Part shown: piece after piece, positions 1-13,559 of the stretch
Layout: each line of letters starts with the position of its first letter
Numbering within the stretch: position 1 is the first letter of the stretch
NCBI GenBank assembly: GCA_964036315.1
Contig: CAXIWW010000817.1
Location: 2,887,501-2,951,500 of the forward strand
Origin: Acanthosepion esculentum
Taxonomy: Eukaryota > Mollusca > Cephalopoda > Sepiida > Sepiidae
Direction: 5' to 3'
DNA: 64,000 nt
Notes under the pieces: generated by a model
Seen by the model: only the letters and a program-made list of their open reading frames with translations
Database searches by the model: none
Told to the model about the DNA's origin: nothing
Translations under genes and position numbers: made by a program

Positions 1-3000
1 GCAAAAGTGCCAACATCTGATAGGTAAAGTGCCAACAGCTGATACCAAAAGTGCCAAAAGCAGATAGCAAAAGTGCCAACAGCTGATAGCGAAAGTGCCA
101 ACAGCTCATAGCAAAAGTGCCAACAGCTGATACCAAAAGTGCCAAAAGCTGATAGCAAAATGTCAACAGCTGATAGCAAAAGTGCCAACAGCTGATAGAA
201 AAAGTTTTAACAGCTGATAGCAAAAGTGCCAACAGCTGATAGCAAAAGTGCCAACAGCACCACAGTGCCAACTAGTCCTAGGTATGACTATAAACTACAT
301 CTGACAGCAAGGCTACTGATCATAAAGGGTCCACGCTATGAGCAAATAGTGACCCCCCACTAAAAAAAAAACACTATGAATGTATAAAAATACATGTTTA
401 TATAAAAACTTGCGAACAACACCAGTTGATAGCAAAAGTGCCAACAGCTGATAGCAAAAGTGCCAACAGATGATAGCTAAAGTGCAAACAGCCGATAGCA
501 AAAGTGCCAACAGCTGATAGCAAAAGTGCCAACATCTGATAAGAAAAGTGCCAACAGCTGATACCAAAAGTGCCAAAAGCTGATAGCAAAAGTGTCAACT
601 GCACCACATTGCCAATTAGTCCTAGGCATGACTATAAACTACATCTGACAGCAAGGGTTCTGATCACAAAGGGTCCCAGCTATGAGCAAATAGTGACCCC
701 CCTATGAAATTATAAAAATAGATGTTTATATAAAAACTTGCGAACAACACCAGTTGATAGCAAAAGTGCCAACAGCACCACAGCTGATATCAAAAGTGCC
801 AACAGCTGATAGCAAAAATGCCAGATGCTGATAGCAAAAGTGCCAACAGCTGATAGCAAAAGTGCCAACATCTGATAGGAAAAGTGCCAACAGCTGATAC
901 CAAAAGTGCCAAAAGCTGATAGCAAAAGTGCCAACATCACCACATTGCCAATTAGTCCTAGGCATGACTATAAACTAAATCTGACAGCAAGGGTTCTGAT
1001 CACAAAGGGTCCCAGCTATGAGCAAATAGTGACCCCCCACTAAAAAAAACACTATGAAAGTATAAAAATAGATGTTTATATAAAAACTTGCGAACAACAC
1101 CAGTTGATAGCAAAAGTGCCAACAGCACCACAGCTGATATCAAAAGTGCCAACAGCTGATAGCAAAAATGCCAGATGCTGATAGCAAAAGTGCCAACAGC
1201 TGATAGCAAAAGTGCCAACAGCTGATAGCAAAAGTGCCAACAGATGATAGCTAAATTGCAAACAGCCGATAGCAAAAGTGCCAACAGCTGATAGCAAAAG
1301 TGCCAACATCTGATAGGAAAAGTGCCAACAGCTGATACCAAAAGTGCCAAAAGCTGATAGCAAAAGTGCCCACAGATGATACAAAAAGTGCCAACATTTG
1401 ATAGCAAAAGTGACAACAGATGATACCAAAAGTGCCAACAGCTGATAGCAAAAGTGCCAACAGATGAAAGCTAAAGTGCAAACAGCCGATAGCAAAAGTG
1501 CCAACAGCTGATAGCAAAAGTGCCAACATCTGATAGGAAAAGTGCCAACAGCTGATACCAAAAGTGCCAAAAGCAGATAGCAAAAGTGCCAACAGCTGAT
1601 AGCGAAAGTGCCAACAGCTCATAGCAAAAGTGCCAACAGCTGATACCAAAAGTGCCAAAAGCTGATAGCAAAATGTCAACAGCTGATAGCAAAAGTGCCA
1701 ACAGCTGATAGAAAAAGTTTTAACAGCTGATAGCAAAAGTGCCAACAGCTGATAGCAAAAGTGCCAACAGCACCACAGTGCCAACTAGTCCTAGGTATGA
1801 CTATAAACTATATCTGACAGCAAGGCTTCTGATCAAAAAGGGTCCAAGCTATGAGCAAATAGTGACCGCCCACTAAAAAAAACACTATGAATGTATAAAA
1901 ATACATGTTTATATAAAAACTTGCGGACAACACCAGTTGATAGCAAAAGTGCCAACAGCTGATAGCAAAAGTGCCAACAGCTGATAGCAAAAGTGCCAAC
2001 AGCACCACATTGCCAATTAGTCCTAGGCATGACTATAAACTACATCTGACAGCAAGGGTTCTGATCACAAAGGGTCCCAGCTATGAGCAAATAGTGACCC
2101 CCCACTAAAAAAAACACTATGAAAGTATAAAAATAGATGTTTATATAAAAACTTGCGAACAACACCAGTTGATAGCAAAAGTGCCAACAGCACCACAGCT
2201 GATATCAAAAGTGCCAACAGCTGATAGCAAAAATGCCAGATGCTGATAGCAAAAGTGCCAACAGCTGATAGCAAAAGTGCCAACATCTGATAGGAAAAGT
2301 GCCAACAGCTGATACCAAAAGTTCCAAAAGCTGATAGCAAAAGTGCCAACAGCACCACATTGCCAATTATTCCTAGGCATGACTATAAACTACATCTGAC
2401 AGCAAGGGTTCTGATCACAAAGGGTCCCAGCTATGAGCAAATAGTGACCCCCCACTAAAAAAAAAACACTATGAAAGTATAAAAATAGATGTTTATATAA
2501 AAACTTGCGAACAACACCAGTTGATAGCAAAAGTGCCAACAGCACCACAGCTGATATCAAAAGTGCCAACAGCTGATAGCAAAAATGCCAGATGCTGATA
2601 GCAAAAGTGCCAACAGCTGATAGCAAAAGTGCCAACAGCTGATAGCAAAAGTGCCAACAGATGATAGCTAAAGTGCAAACAGCCGATAGCAAAAGTGCCA
2701 ACAGCTGATAGCAAAAGTGCCAACATCTGATAGGAAAAGTGCCAACAGCTGATACCAAAAGTGCCAAAAGCTGATAGCAAAAGTGCCAACAGCACCCCAT
2801 TGCCAATTAGTCCTAGGCATGACTATAAACTACATCTGACAGCAAGGGTTCTGATCACAAAGTGTCCAAGCTATGAGCAAATAGTGACCCCCCACTAAAA
2901 AAAAAACACTATGAAAGTATAAAAATAGATGTTTATATAAAAACTTGCGAACAACACCAGTTGATAGCAAAAGTGCCAACAGCACCACAGCTGATATCAA

Positions 3001-5127
3001 AAGTGCCAACAGCTGATAGCAAAAATGCCAGATGCTGATAGCAAAAGTGCCAACAGCTGATAGCAAAAGTGCCAACAGCACAACAGTGCCAACTAGTCCT
3101 AGGTATGATTATAAACTACATCTGACAGCAAGTCTTCTGATCACAAAGGGTCTCAGCTATGAGCAAAAAATGACCCCCCAACTAAAAAAAAACACTATGA
3201 AAGTATAAAAATACATGTTTATATAAAAACTTGCGAAAAACACCAGTTGATAGCAAAAGTGCAAACAGCACCACATCTGATAGCAAAAGTGCCAACAGCT
3301 GATAGAAAAAGTGCCAACAGCTGATAGCAAAAGTGCCAACAGCTGATAGAAAAAGTGACAACAGATGATACCAAAAGTGCCAACAGCTGATAGCAAAAGT
3401 GCCAACAGCACCACAGTGCCAACTGGTCCTATGTATGACTATAAACTACATCTGACAGCAAGGCTTCGGATCACAAAGGGTCCCAGCTCTTTTCAAATAG
3501 TTACCCCCCACTAAAAAAAAACCTTATGAAAGTATAAAAATACATGTTTATATAAAAACTTGCGAAAAACACCAGTTGATAGCAAAAGTGCCAACAGCAC
3601 CACAGCTGATATCAAAAGTGCGAACAGCTGATAGCAAAAATGCCAGATGCTGATAGCAAAAGTGCCAACAGCTGATAGCAAAAGTGCCAACAGATGATAG
3701 CTAAAGTGCAAACAGCCGATAGCAAAAGTGCCAACAGCTGATAGCAAAAGTGCCAACATCTGATAGGAAAAGTGCCAACAGCTGATACCAAAAGTGCCAA
3801 AAGCTGATAGCAAAAGTGCCAACAGCACCCCATTGCCAATTAGTCCTAGGCATGACTATAAACTACATCTGACAGCAAGGGTTCTGATCACAAAGTGTCC
3901 AAGCTATGAGCAAATAGTGACCCCCCACTAAAAAAAAAACACTATGAAAGTATAAAAATAGATGTTTATATAAAAACTTGCGAACAACACCAGTTGATAG
4001 CAAAAGTGCCAACAGCACCACAGCTGATATCAAAAGTGCCAACAGCTGATAGCAAAAATGCCAGATGCTGATAGCAAAAGTGCCAACAGCTGATAGCAAA
4101 AGTGCCAACAGCACCACAGTGCCAACTAGTCCTAGGTATGATTATAAACTACATCTGACAGCAAGTCTTCTGATCACAAAGGGTCTCAGCTATGAGCAAA
4201 AAATGACCCCCCAACTAAAAAAAAACACTATGAAATTATAAAAATACATGTTTATATAAAAACTTGCGAAAAACACCAGTTGATAGCAAAAGTGCAAACA
4301 GCACCACATCTGATAGCAAAAGTGCCAACAGCTGATAGAAAAAGTGCCAACAGCTGATAGCAAAAGTGCCAACAGCTGATAGAAAAAGTGACAACAGATG
4401 ATACCAAAAGTGCCAACAGCTGATAGCAAAAGTGCCAACAGCACCACAGTGCCAACTGGTCCTATGTATGACTATAAACTACATCTGACAGCAAGGCTTC
4501 GGATCACAAAGGGTCCCAGCTATTTTCAAATAGTTACCCCCCACTAAAAAAAAACCTTATGAAAGTATAAAAATACATGTTTATATAAAAACTTGCGAAA
4601 AACACCAGTTGATAGCAAAAGTGCAAACAGCACCACATCTGATAGCAAAAGTGCCAACAGCTGATAGCAAAAGTGCCAACAGCTGATAGTAAAAGTGCCA
4701 ACAGCTGATAGCAAAAGTGCCAACAGCACCACAGTGCCAACTAGTCCTAGGTATGACTATAAACTACATCTGACAGCAAGGCTTCTGATCACAAAGGGTC
4801 CCAGCTATGAGCAAAAAGTGACCCCCCACTAAAAAAAAACACTATGAAAGTATAAATATACATGCTTATATAAAAACTTTCGAACAACACCAGTTGATTG
4901 CAAAAGTGCCAACAGGACCACAGCTGATAACAAAAGTGCTAACAGCTGATAGCAAAAGTGCCCACAGATAATACAAAAAGTGCCAACATTTGATAGCAAA
5001 AGTGACAACAGATGATACCAAAAGTGCCAACAGCTGATAGCAAAAGTGCCAACAGATGAAAGCTAAAGTGCAAACAGCCGATAGCAAAAGTGCCAACAGC
5101 TGATAGCAAAAGTGCCAACAGCTGATA
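1..5127. repeat. 5.13-kb tandem duplication, copy A
   Basis: The sequence from base 1 recurs from base 5,128 with the same order of rare variants, for example the taggtaaagtgcc unit, the agttttaacagc unit and a shortened spacer with tgacccccctatgaaat. The offset drifts only from 5,127 to 5,131 over 3.4 kb. Bases 3,405-5,127 have no counterpart in copy B. This is a segmental duplication inside the satellite, not a gene. Confidence 0.85.
2800..4608. repeat. 1,033-bp local tandem duplication
   Basis: Bases 2,800-3,575 recur at about 3,833-4,608 with an offset of 1,033 bp. Shared rare variants include the agtgtccaagctatgag spacer, a gagcaaaaaatgacc spacer, cttgcgaaaaacaccag, and a spacer with ttcaaatagttacc. 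The copies differ at a few bases only. Confidence 0.8.
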
Positions 5128-8100
5128 GCAAAAGTGCCAACATCTGATAGGTAAAGTGCCAACAGCTGATACCAAAAGTGCCAAAAGCAGATAGCAAAAG
5201 TGCCAACAGCTGATAGCGAAAGTGCCAACAGCTCATAGCAAAAGTGCCAACAGCTGATACCAAAAGTGCCAAAAGCTGATAGCAAAATGTCAACAGCTGA
5301 TAGCAAAAGTGCCAACAGCTGATAGAAAAAGTTTTAACAGCTGATAGCAAAAGTGCCAACAACTGATAGCAAAAGTGCCAACAGCACCACAGTGCCAACT
5401 AGTCCTAGGTATGACTATAAACTACATCTGACAGCAAGGCTACTGATCATAAAGGGTCCACGCTATGAGCAAATATTGACCCCCCACTAAAAAAAAAACA
5501 CTATGAATGTATAAAAATACATGTTTATATAAAAACTTGCGAAGAACACCAGTTGATAGCAAAAGTGCCAACAGCTGATAGCAAAAGTGCCAACAGATGA
5601 TAGCTAAAGTGCAAACAGCCGATAGCAAAAGTGCCAACAGCTGATAGCAAAAGTGCCAACATCTGATAGGAAAAGTGCCAACAGCTGATACCAAAAGTGC
5701 CAAAAGCTGATAGCAAAAGTGTCAACTGCACCACATTGCCAATTAGTCCTAGGCATGACTATAAACTACATCTGACAGCAAGGGTTCTGATCACAAAGGG
5801 TCCCAGCTATGAGCAAATAGTGACCCCCCTATGAAATTATAAAAATAGATGTTTATATAAAAACTTGCGAACAACACCAGTTGATAGCAAAAGTGCCAAC
5901 AGCACCACAGCTGATATCAAAAGTGCCAACAGCTGATAGCAAAAATGCCAGATGCTGATAGCAAAAGTGCCAACAGCTGATAGCAAAAGTGCCAACATCT
6001 GATAGGAAAAGTGCCAACAGCTGATACCAAAAGTGCCAAAAGCTGATAGCAAAAGTGCCAACATCACCACATTGCCAATTAGTCCTAGGCATGACTATAA
6101 ACTACATCTGACAGCAAGGGTTCTGATCACAAAGGGTCCCAGCTATGAGCAAATAGTGACCCCCCACTAAAAACAAAACACTATGAAAGTATAAAAATAG
6201 ATGTTTATATAAAAACTTGCGAACAACAACAGTTGATAGCAAAAGTGCTAACAGCACCACAGCTGATATCAAAAGTGCCAACAGCTGATAGCAAAAATGC
6301 CAGATGCTGATAGCAAAAGTGCCAACAGCTGATAGCAAAAGTGCCAACAGCTGATAGCCAAAGTGCTAACAGATGATAGCTAAATTGCAAACAGCCGATA
6401 GCAAAAGTGCCAACAGCTGATAGCAAAAGTGCCAACATCTGATAGGAAAAGTGCCAACAGCTGATACCAAAAGTGCCAAAAGCTGATAGCAAAAGTGCCC
6501 ACAGATGATACAAAAAGTGCCAACATTTGATAGCAAAAGTGACAACAGATGATACCAAAAGTGCCAACAGCTGATAGCAAAAGTGCCAACAGATGAAAGC
6601 TAAAGTGCAAACAGCCGATAGCAAAAGTGCCAACAGCTGATAGCAAAAGTGCCAACATCTGATAGGAAAAGTGCCAACAGCTGATACCAAAAGTGCCAAA
6701 AGCAGATAGCAAAAGTGCCAACAGCTGATAGCGAAAGTGCCAACAGCTCATAGCAAAAGTGCCAACAGCTGATACCAAAAGTGCCAAAAGCTGATAGCAA
6801 AATGTCAACAGCTGATAGCAAAAGTGCCAACAGCTGATAGAAAAAGTTTTAACAGCTGATAGCAAAAGTGCCAACAGCTGATAGCAAAAGTGCCAACAGC
6901 ACCACAGTGCCAACTAGTCCTAGGTATGACTATAAACTATATCTGACAGCAAGGCTTCTGATCAAAAAGGGTCCAAGCTATGAGCAAATAGTGACCGCCC
7001 ACTAAAAAAAAACACTATGAATGTATAAAAATACATGTTTATATAAAAACTTGCGGACAACACCAGTTGATAGCAAAAGTGCCAACAGCTGATAGCAAAA
7101 GTGCCAACAGCTGATAGCAAAAGTGCCAACAGCACCACATTGCCAATTAGTCCTAGGCATGACTATAAACTACATCTGACAGCAAGGGTTCTGATCACAA
7201 AGGGTCCCAGCTATGAGCAAATAGTGACCCCCCACTAAAAAAAACACTATGAAAGTATAAAAATAGATGTTTATATAAAAACTTGCGAACAACACCAGTT
7301 GATAGCAAAAGTGCCAACAGCACCACAGCTGATATCAAAAGTGCCAACAGCTGATAGCAAAAATGCCAGATGCTGATAGCAAAAGTGCCAACAGCTGATA
7401 GCAAAAGTGCCAACATCTGATAGGAAAAGTGCCAACAGCTGATACCAAAAGTTCCAAAAGCTGATAGCAAAAGTGCCAACAGCACCACATTGCCAATTAT
7501 TCCTAGGCATGACTATAAACTACATCTGACAGCAAGGGTTCTGATCACAAAGGGTCCCAGCTATGAGAAAATAGTGATCCCCCACTAAAAAAAAAACACT
7601 ATGAAAGTATAAAAATAGATGTTTATATAAAAACTTGCGAACAACACCAGTTGATAGCAAAAGTGCCAACAGCACCACAGCTGATATCAAAAGTGCCAAC
7701 AGCTGATAGCAAAAATGCAAGATGCTGATAGCAAAAGTGCCAACAGCTGATAGCAAAAGTGCCAACAGCTGATAGCAAAAGTGCCAACAGATGATAGCTA
7801 AAGTGCAAACAGCCGATAGCAAAAGTGCCAACAGCTGATAGCAAAAGTGCCAACATCTGATAGGAAAAGTGCCAACAGCTGATACCAAAAGTGCCAAAAG
7901 CTGATAGCAAAAGTGCCAACAGCACCACATTGCCAATTAGTCCTAGGCATGACTATAAACTACATCTGACAGCAAGGGTTCTGATCACAAAGTGTCCCAG
8001 CTATGAGCAAATAGTGACCCCCCACTAAAAAAAAAACACTATGAAAGTATAAAAATAGATGTTTATATAAAAACTTGCGAACAACACCAGTTGATAGCAA

Positions 8101-8535
8101 AAGTGCCAACAGCACCACAGCTGATATCAAAAGTGCCAACAGCTGATAGCAAAAATGCCAGATGCTGATAGCAAAAGTGCCAACAGCTGATAGCAAAAGT
8201 GCCAACAGCACCACAGTGCCAACTAGTCCTAGGTATGATTATAAACTACATCTGACAGCCAGTCTTCTGATCACAAAGGGTCTCTTGCTATGAGCAAAAA
8301 ATGACCCCCCAACTAAAAAAAAACACTATGAAAGTATAAAAATACATGTTTATATAAAAACTTGCGAAAAACACCAGTTGATAGCAAAAGTGCAAACAGC
8401 ACCACATCTGATAGCAAAAGTGCCAACAGCTGATAGAAAAAGTGCCAACAGCTGATAGCAAAAGTGCCAACAGCTGATAGAAAAAGTGACAACAGATGAT
8501 ACCAAAAGTGCCAACAGCTGATAGCAAAAGTGCCA
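5128..8535. repeat. 5.13-kb tandem duplication, copy B (partial)
   Basis: This matches bases 1 to about 3,405 almost base for base. After about 8,535 the sequence enters a different run of 22-mers, while copy A enters a spacer. Small differences are single-base changes and A-run length changes. Confidence 0.83.
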
Positions 8536-11500
8536 ACAGATGATAGCTAAAGTGCAAACAGCCGATAGCAAAAGTGCCAACAGCTGATAGCAAAAGTGCC
8601 AACATCTGATAGGAAAAGTTCCAACAGCTGATAGCAAAAGTGCCAACAGCTGATACCAAAGTGCCAAAAGCTGATAGCAAAATGTCAACAGCTGATAGCA
8701 AAAGTGCCAACAGTTGATAGCAAAAGTGCCAACAGTTGATAGCAAAAGTGCCACCAGCTGATAGCAAAAGTGCCAACAGCACCACATTGCCAATTAGTCC
8801 TAGGCATGTCTATAAACTACATCTGACAGCAAGGGTTCTGATCACAAAGGGTCCCAGCTATGAGCAAATAGTGACCCCCCACTAAAAAAAAAAACACTAT
8901 GAAAGTATAAAAATAGATGTTTATATAAAAACTTGCGAACAACACCAGTTGATAGCAAAAGTGCCAACAGCACCACAGCTGATATCAAAAGTGCCAACAG
9001 CTGATAGCAAAAATGCCAGAGTCTGATAGCAAAAGTGCCAACAGCTGATAGCAAAAGTGCCAACAGCACCACAGTGCCAACTAGTCCTAGGTATGACTAT
9101 AAACTACATCTGACAGCAAGGCTACTGATCATAAAGGGCCCCAGCTAAGAGCAAATAGTGACCCCCCACTAAAAAAAAAACACTATGATTGTATAAAAAT
9201 ACATGTTTATATAAAAACTTGCGAACAACACCAGTTGATAGCAAAAGTGCCAACAGCTGATAGCAAAAGTGCCAACAGCTGATAGCAAAAGTGCCAACAG
9301 CTGATAGCAAAAGTGCCAACAGCACCACAGCTGATATCAAAAGTGCCAACAGCTGATAGCAAAAGTGCCAACAGCTGATAGCAAAAGTGCCAACAGCTGA
9401 TAGCAAAAGTGCCAACAGCACCACAGTCCCAACTAGTCCTAGGTATGACTAAAAACTACATCTGACAGCAAGGCTTCTGATCACAAAGGGTCTAAGCTAT
9501 GAGCAAAAAATGACCCCCCACTAAAAAAAAACACTATGAAAGTATAAAAATACATGTTTATATAAAAACTCGCGAACAACACCAGTTGATAGCAAAAGTG
9601 CCAACAGCACCACAGCTGATAGCGAATGTGCCAACATCTAATAGCAAAAGTGTCAACAGCTGATAGCAAAAGTGCCAGCAGCTGATAGCAAAAGTGCCAC
9701 CAGCTGATTGCAAAAGTGCCAACAGCACCACAGTGCCAACTGGTCCTATGTATGACTATAAACTACATCTGACAGCAAGGCTTCGGATCACAAAGGGACC
9801 CAGCTATTTTCAAATAGTTACCCCCCACTAAAAAAAAACTTTATGAAATATAAAAATACATGTTTATATAAAAACTTGCGAAAAACACCAGTTGATAGCA
9901 AAAGTGCAAACAGCGCCACATCTGATAGCAAAAGTGCCAACAGCTGATAGCAAAAGTGCCAACAGCTGATAGCAAAAGTGCCAACAGCACCACAGTGCCA
10001 ACTACTCCTAGGTATGACTATAAACTACATCTGACAGCAAGGATTCTGATCACAAAGGCTCCCAGCTATGAGCAAATAGTGACCCCCCATAAAAAAAACA
10101 CTATGAAAGTATAAAAATACATGCTTATATAAAAACTTGCGAACAACACCAGTTGATAGCAAAAGTGCCAACATCACCACAGCTGATAGCAAAAGTGCCA
10201 ACCGCTCATAGCAAAAGTGCCAACAGCTGATAGCAAAAGGGCCAACAGCACCACAGTGCTAACTAGTCCTAGGTATGACTATAAACTACATCTGACAGCA
10301 AGGCTTCTGATCACAAAGTGTCCCAGCTATGAGCAAATAGTGACCCCTCACTAAAAAAAACACTATGAAAGTAGAAAAATACATGTTTATATAAAAACTT
10401 GCGAACAAAACCAGTTGATAGCAAAAGTGCCAACAGCACCACAGCTGATAGCAAAAGTGCCAACAGCTGATAGCAAAAGTGCCAACAGCTGATAGCAAAA
10501 GTGCCAACAGCTGATAGCAATAGTGCAAACAGATGATACCAAAAGTGCCAACAGGTGATAGCAAAAGTCCCAACTGCTGATAGCAAAAGTGCCAACAGCT
10601 GATAGCAAAAGTGCCAACAGCTGATAGCAAAAGTGCCAACAGCTGATAGCAAAAGTGCAAACAGCTGATACCAAAATTGCCAAAATCTGATACCAAAGTG
10701 CCAACAGCTGATAGCAAAAGTGCCAACAGCTGATAGCAAAAGTGCCAACAGCACCACAGTGCCAACTAGTCCTAGGTATGACTATAAACTACATCTGACA
10801 GCAAGGCTTCTGATCACAAAGGGTCCCAGCTATGAGCAAATAGTTACCCCCCACTAAAAAAAACACTATGAAAGTATAAAAATACATGTTTATATAAAAA
10901 CTTGTGAACAACACCAGTTGATACCAAACGTGCCAACAGCACCAGAGCTGATAGCAAAATTGCCAACAGCTGATAGCAAAAGTGCAAACAGCTGATAGCA
11001 AAAGTGCCAACAGCTGATAGCAAAAGTGCCAACAGACCATAGCAAAAGTGCCAACAGCACCACAGTGCCGACTAGTCCTAGGTATGACTATAAACTACAT
11101 CTGACAGCAAGGCTTCTGATCACAAAGGGTCCCATCTATGAGAAAATGGTGACACCCCTCTAAAAAAAAACATTATGAAAGTATAAAAATACATGTTTAG
11201 ATAAAAACTTGCGAACAACACCAGTTTATAGTAAAAGTGCCAACAGCACCACAGCTGATAGCAAAAGTGCCATCAGCTGATAGCAAAAGTGCCAACAGCT
11301 GATAGCAAAAGTGCCAACATCTGATAGCAAAAGTGCCAACAGCACCACAGTGCCAACTAGTCCTAGGTATGACTATAAACTACAGCTGACAGCAAGGCTT
11401 CTGATCACAAAGGGTCCCAGCTATGAGCAAATAGTGACCCCCCACTAAAAAAAAAATACTATGAAAGTATAAAAATACATGTTTATATAAAAACTTGCGA

Positions 11501-12414
11501 ACAGCACCAGTTGATATCAAAAGTGCCAACAGCACCACGGCTGATAGCAAAAGTGCCAACAGCTGATAGCAAAAGTGCCAACAGCTGATACCAAATGTGC
11601 CAAAAGCTGATAGCAAAAGTGCCAACAGATGATAGCAAAAGTGCCAACAGCTGATAGCAAAATTGCCAACAGCTGATACCAAAAGTGCCAGCAGATGATA
11701 CCAAAAGTTCCAACAGCTGATAGCAAAAGTGCCAACAGCTGATAGCAAAACTGCCAACAGCTGATAGCAAAAGTGCCAACAGCTGATAGCAAAAGTACAA
11801 ACAGCACCACATTGCCAACTAGTCCTAGGTATGATTATAAACTACATCTGACAGCAAGGCTTCTGATCACAAAGGGTCCCAGCTCTGAGCAAATAGTGAC
11901 CCCCCACTAAAAAAAAACTCTATGAATGTATAAAAATACATGTTTATATAAAAACTTTCGAACAACACCAGTTGATAGGAAAAGTGCCAACAGCACCACA
12001 GCTGATAGCAAAAGTGCCAACAGCTGATAGCAAAAGTGCCAACAGCTGATTGCAAAAGTGCCAACAGCTGATAGCAAAAGTGCCAACAGCACCACAGTGC
12101 CAACTAGTCCTAGGCATGACTATAAACTACATATGACAGCAAGGCTTCTGATCACAAAGGGTCCCAGCTATGAGCAAATAGTTACCCCCCACTAAAAAAA
12201 AAACACTATGAAAGTATAAATATACATTTTTATATAAAAACTTGTGAACAACACCAGTTGATAGCAAAAGTGCAAACAGCACCACAGCTGATAGCAAAAG
12301 TGCCAACAGCTGATAGCAAATGTGTCAACAGCTGATAGCAAAAGTGCCAACAGCTGATAGCAAAAGTGCCAACAGACCATAGCAAAAGTGCCAACAGCAC
12401 CACAGCTGATGGCA

Positions 12415-12435
12415 AAAGTGCCAACTTTGCTATCA
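12415..12435. other. Array orientation switch, reverse to forward
   Basis: Up to about 12,424 the repeat reads gatggcaaaagtgccaac (reverse sense). From about 12,425 it reads tttgctatcagctgttggc (forward sense). The switch lies inside 22-mers with no intervening unique sequence, so the flanks form a large imperfect palindrome. Confidence 0.9.
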
Positions 12436-13559
12436 GCTGTTGGCACTTATGCAATCAGCTTTGGCACTTTTGCTATCAGCTGTTGGCACTTTTGCTATCA
12501 ACTGGTGTTGTTCGCAATTTTTTATATAAACATGTATTTTTATACTTTCATAGTGTATTTTTTTTAGTGGGGCGTCACTATTTGCTCATAGCTGGGACAC
12601 TTTGTGATCAGAAGCCTTGCTGTCAGATGTAGTTTATAGTCATACCTAATACTAGTTGGCACTGTGGTGCTGTTGGCACTTTTACTATCAGCTGTTGGCA
12701 CTTTTGCTATCAGCTGTTGGCACTATTGCTATCAACTGGTGTTGTTTGCAAGTTTTTATATAAACATGTATTTTTATACTTTCATAGTTTTTTTTTTAGT
12801 GGGGGGTAACTATTTGATCATAGCTGGGAACCTTTGTGATCAGAAGTCTTGATGTCAGATGTAATTTATAGTCATACCTAGGACTAGTTGGCACTGTGGT
12901 GCTGTTGGCACTTTTGCTATCAGCTGTTTGCACTTTTACTATCAGCTGTTGGCACTTTTGCTATCAGCTGATGGCTCTTTTGCTATCAGCTGTGGTGCTG
13001 TTGGCACTTTTACTATCAACTGGTGTTGTTCGCAAGTTTTTATATAAACGTGTATTTTTATACTTTCATAATGTTTTTTTTTTTAGTGGGGTGTCACTAT
13101 TTGCTCATAGCTTGGACCCTTTGTGATCAGAAGCCTTGCTGTCAGATGTAGTTTATAGTCATACCTAGGACTAGTTGGAATGTGGTGCTGTTGGCACTTT
13201 TGCTATCAGCTGTTGGCACTTTTGCTATCAGCTGTTGGCACTTTTGCTATCAGCTGTTGGCACTTTTGCTATCAGCTGTGGTGCTGTTTGCACTTTTGCT
13301 ATCAACTGGTGTTGTTCGCAAGTTTTTATATAAACATGTATTGTTATACTTTCATAGTGTTTTCTTTTAGTGGGGTGTAACTATTTGCTCATAGCTGGGA
13401 CCCTTTATGATCAGAAGCCTTGTTGTCAGATGTAATTTATAGTCATACCTAGGACTAGTTGGCACTGTGGTGCTTCTGGCACTTTGCTATCAGCTGTTGG
13501 AACTTTTGCTATCAGCTGTTGGCACTTCTGGTATCATCTGTTGGAACTTTTGCTATCAG

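Larger units (their letters stand above)
1..12424 (-). repeat. Composite satellite array, reverse orientation (tract 1)
   Basis: The tract is built from runs of a 22-bp repeat (read on the minus strand: starts gctgttggcac, ends ttttgctatca) broken by about 32 copies of a ~169-bp spacer. Spacer-to-spacer distance ranges from about 230 to about 830 bp because the number of 22-mers varies. Spacer subtypes differ: many between 600 and 8,800 carry ccaattagtcctaggcatg and gcaagggttctg, while others carry ccaactagtcctaggtatg and gcaaggcttctg. No host gene, RNA gene or transposon is visible. The array is open at the left window edge. Confidence 0.93.

Noticed and set aside
12664..12990. CRISPR array
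   Set aside because: The 22-bp repeats are directly adjacent without unique spacers, the longer spacer module is itself repeated, there are no cas genes, and the retrotransposon is eukaryotic.
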